This document shows positions 6,901 to 7,791 of a DNA stretch of 7,791 nt, one piece after another. The position numbers and the translations under genes are program-made. The DNA is from Sulfitobacter sp. (GTDB taxonomy: Bacteria > Pseudomonadota > Alphaproteobacteria > Rhodobacterales > Rhodobacteraceae). Numbering within the stretch: the stretch's first letter is position 1; each line of letters begins with the position of its first letter. Location: assembly GCA_024636395.1 (NCBI GenBank), contig JAGXHD010000214.1, forward strand, positions 1 through 7,791, read 5' to 3'. The notes under the pieces are model-generated. The model saw only the letters and a program-made list of their open reading frames with translations, was not told the DNA's origin and ran no database searches.

Positions 6901-7791
6901 CGTGACGCTGATTTCACCGCCGCCACACCACGACATCTATTCCATCGAGGATCTGGCGCAGCTTATCTACGATCTCAAGCAGATCAACCCGCGCTGCAAG
7001 GTGACGGTAAAGCTGGTGGCAAGCTCAGGCGTGGGAACGATTGCTGCCGGTGTCGCCAAAGCGAAAGCCGACATCATCCTGATCTCGGGCCACAACGGTG
7101 GTACCGGCGCATCGCCTGCGACCTCGATCAAATACGCAGGGTTGCCGTGGGAAATGGGCCTTACAGAGGCGCATCAGGTGCTCTCGATGAACAACCTGCG
7201 CGGACGCGTTACATTGCGCACTGACGGTGGCCTGCGTACGGGCCGCGATATCGTGATCGCCGCGATGCTGGGGGCCGAGGAATACGGCATTGGCACGGCG
7301 GCGCTGATCGCGATGGGCTGTATCATGGTGCGCCAGTGCCAGAGCAACACCTGCCCCGTCGGTGTGTGTACCCAAGACGAAGATCTGCGCGCCAAGTTTA
7401 CCGGTAACGCGGACAAGGTGGTCAACCTGATCACCTTCTACGCCACCGAAGTGCGTGAAATCCTCGCAAGTATTGGGGCACGGTCGCTGGATGAGATCAT
7501 CGGCCGTGCGGATCTGCTCGCTCAGGTGTCGCGTGGGTCTGCGCATCTTGACGATCTGGACCTCAACCCGCTGCTGATTTCCGTCGATGCGGAGATGCAC
7601 ACGAAATACGACCGTTCCAAGCCGCGCAATGCAGTCCCCGATACGCTGGATGCGCAGATTGTGGCGGATGCCGTGCGTTTCCTTGAGGATGGCGAGAAGA
7701 TGCAGCTCAGCTATGCGGTGCAGAACACGCACCGTTCGGTGGGGACGCGCACCTCGAGCCATATCGTCAAGCGGTTCGGGATGCGCAACGA
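3929..7791 (+). CDS. gltB: Glutamate synthase [NADPH] large (alpha) subunit, 3' end beyond the window
   Basis: The frame is open for 1287 codons to the right edge; the family is about 1500 residues, so roughly the last 200 are missing. The subunit hydrolyses glutamine and channels the ammonia to a flavin site that makes glutamate from 2-oxoglutarate. A 33-residue propeptide precedes Cys34 (HSSCGVG), the N-terminal nucleophile of the class II amidotransferase domain. HQRYSTNTFPQWW (from 242) and HNGEIN (264-269) complete the glutaminase site. The central domain includes VMSLKTRFGNLKN near 550. The FMN-binding synthase domain starts near 880 with GMSLGALSPEAH and includes Lys1028 (VKLVASSGVGT) and SGHNGGTGASP near 1053. 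Cys1131, Cys1137 and Cys1142 (CIMVRQCQSNTC) match the C-x5-C-x4-C ligands of the 3Fe-4S cluster. The C-terminal beta-helix (GXGXG) domain is cut off. No frameshift or missing catalytic residue is visible. Its partner gltD lies directly upstream. Confidence 0.96.
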   Translation, partial: MTKYDDAWVAREEAKRAFMAEKGLYSPEEEHSSCGVGLVVNIDGSRSREVVENGIKALKAIWHRGAVDADGKTGDGAGIHVQIPVNFFYDQVARTRHTPRKSEMLAVGQVFLPRTNFAAQETCRTIVETEVLRMGYYIYGWRHVPVNVACLGEKANATRPEIEQILISNAKGVDEETFERELYVIRRRIEKAAIAAQVPTLYIASMSCRSIIYKGMMLAEQVAEFYPDLMDPRFESAFAIYHQRYSTNTFPQWWLAQPFRMLAHNGEINTLKGNLNWMKSHEIRMASATFGDMADDIKPIVAAGSSDSAALDSVFEVLVRAGRSAPMAKTMLVPESWSKQAIELPQAWRDMYSYCNSVMEPWDGPAALAMTDGRWVCAGLDRNGLRPMRYVVTSDGMLIAGSEAGMVPLDEARVVRKGALGPGQLLAVDMAEGKLFGDTEIKDKLAAARPFGEWVGKINELDDELAGVTEKPLFTGAELRRRQVAAGYTIEDLEQILAPMAEDGKETLASMGDDTPSAVLSKKYRPLSHFFRQNFSQVTNPPIDSLREFRVMSLKTRFGNLKNVLDEDSSQTEILVLDSPFVGNAQFDELMGHFNADKVVLDCTFEAGPGNLNTALMRIRAEAEDAVRSGAGHIVLTDQNSSADKVPMPMILATSAVHSHLTRQGLRTFTSLNVRSAECIDPHYFAVLIGCGATVVNAYLAEDSLADRIGRGLLDGDLTAAIARYREAIDQGLLKIMAKMGISVVSSYRGGLNFEAVGLSRAMCAEYFPGMTSRISGIGVSGIQRKAEEVHAQGWAGNDTIMPIGGFYKSRKSGETHAWEATSMHMLQAACNRASYEMWKQYSAKMQSNPPIHLRDLLELKTLGDAIPIEEVESITAIRKRFVTPGMSLGALSPEAHKTLNVAMNRIGAKSDSGEGGEDPAHFLPEPNGDNPSAKIKQVASGRFGVTAEYLNQCEELEIKVAQGAKPGEGGQLPGMKVTELIARLRHSTPGVTLISPPPHHDIYSIEDLAQLIYDLKQINPRCKVTVKLVASSGVGTIAAGVAKAKADIILISGHNGGTGASPATSIKYAGLPWEMGLTEAHQVLSMNNLRGRVTLRTDGGLRTGRDIVIAAMLGAEEYGIGTAALIAMGCIMVRQCQSNTCPVGVCTQDEDLRAKFTGNADKVVNLITFYATEVREILASIGARSLDEIIGRADLLAQVSRGSAHLDDLDLNPLLISVDAEMHTKYDRSKPRNAVPDTLDAQIVADAVRFLEDGEKMQLSYAVQNTHRSVGTRTSSHIVKRFGMRN

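Overview
The window looks like chromosomal DNA of an alphaproteobacterium, most likely from the Roseobacter/Rhodobacteraceae group. This rests on the protein style, on a GC content near 60% in the coding lines I counted, and on the gene neighbourhood (NDUFA9-like SDR, uppP, gltD, gltB). I could run no database search, so the taxonomy is recognition rather than proof.

Left edge (1-290). A complete tRNA-Leu(CAG) gene lies on the minus strand, with a good sigma-70-type promoter behind it. Beyond its 3' end the DNA drops to about 39% GC and carries a 12-bp tandem repeat and short inverted repeats. It then shows the first ~22 codons of a minus-strand reading frame that leaves the window. This arrangement (tRNA 3' end, small repeats, gene start reading away) is typical of an integrative element inserted at a tRNA gene. 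The partial frame may be its integrase, but too little is visible to prove it.

Middle (294-2188). Two plus-strand genes overlap by one base (TGATG): an NDUFA9-like atypical SDR protein and uppP, the membrane undecaprenyl-diphosphate phosphatase that recycles the cell-wall lipid carrier.

Right (2185-7791). gltD and gltB encode the small and large subunits of NADPH-dependent glutamate synthase, which turns glutamine plus 2-oxoglutarate into two glutamates. gltD has its own candidate promoter, overlapping the uppP stop codon, with an 11-bp palindrome in its spacer and a leader of about 125 nt that can fold. gltD and gltB are 149 nt apart. That gap holds a possible 18-codon ORF whose stop overlaps the gltB start (ATGA). 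gltB is cut by the right edge after 1287 codons.

Most of the window is ordinary housekeeping DNA. I see no CRISPR array, insertion sequence, toxin-antitoxin pair or clear novel defence system. The items worth a second look are the tRNA/integrase junction, the gltD promoter palindrome and leader, and the small ORF in front of gltB.
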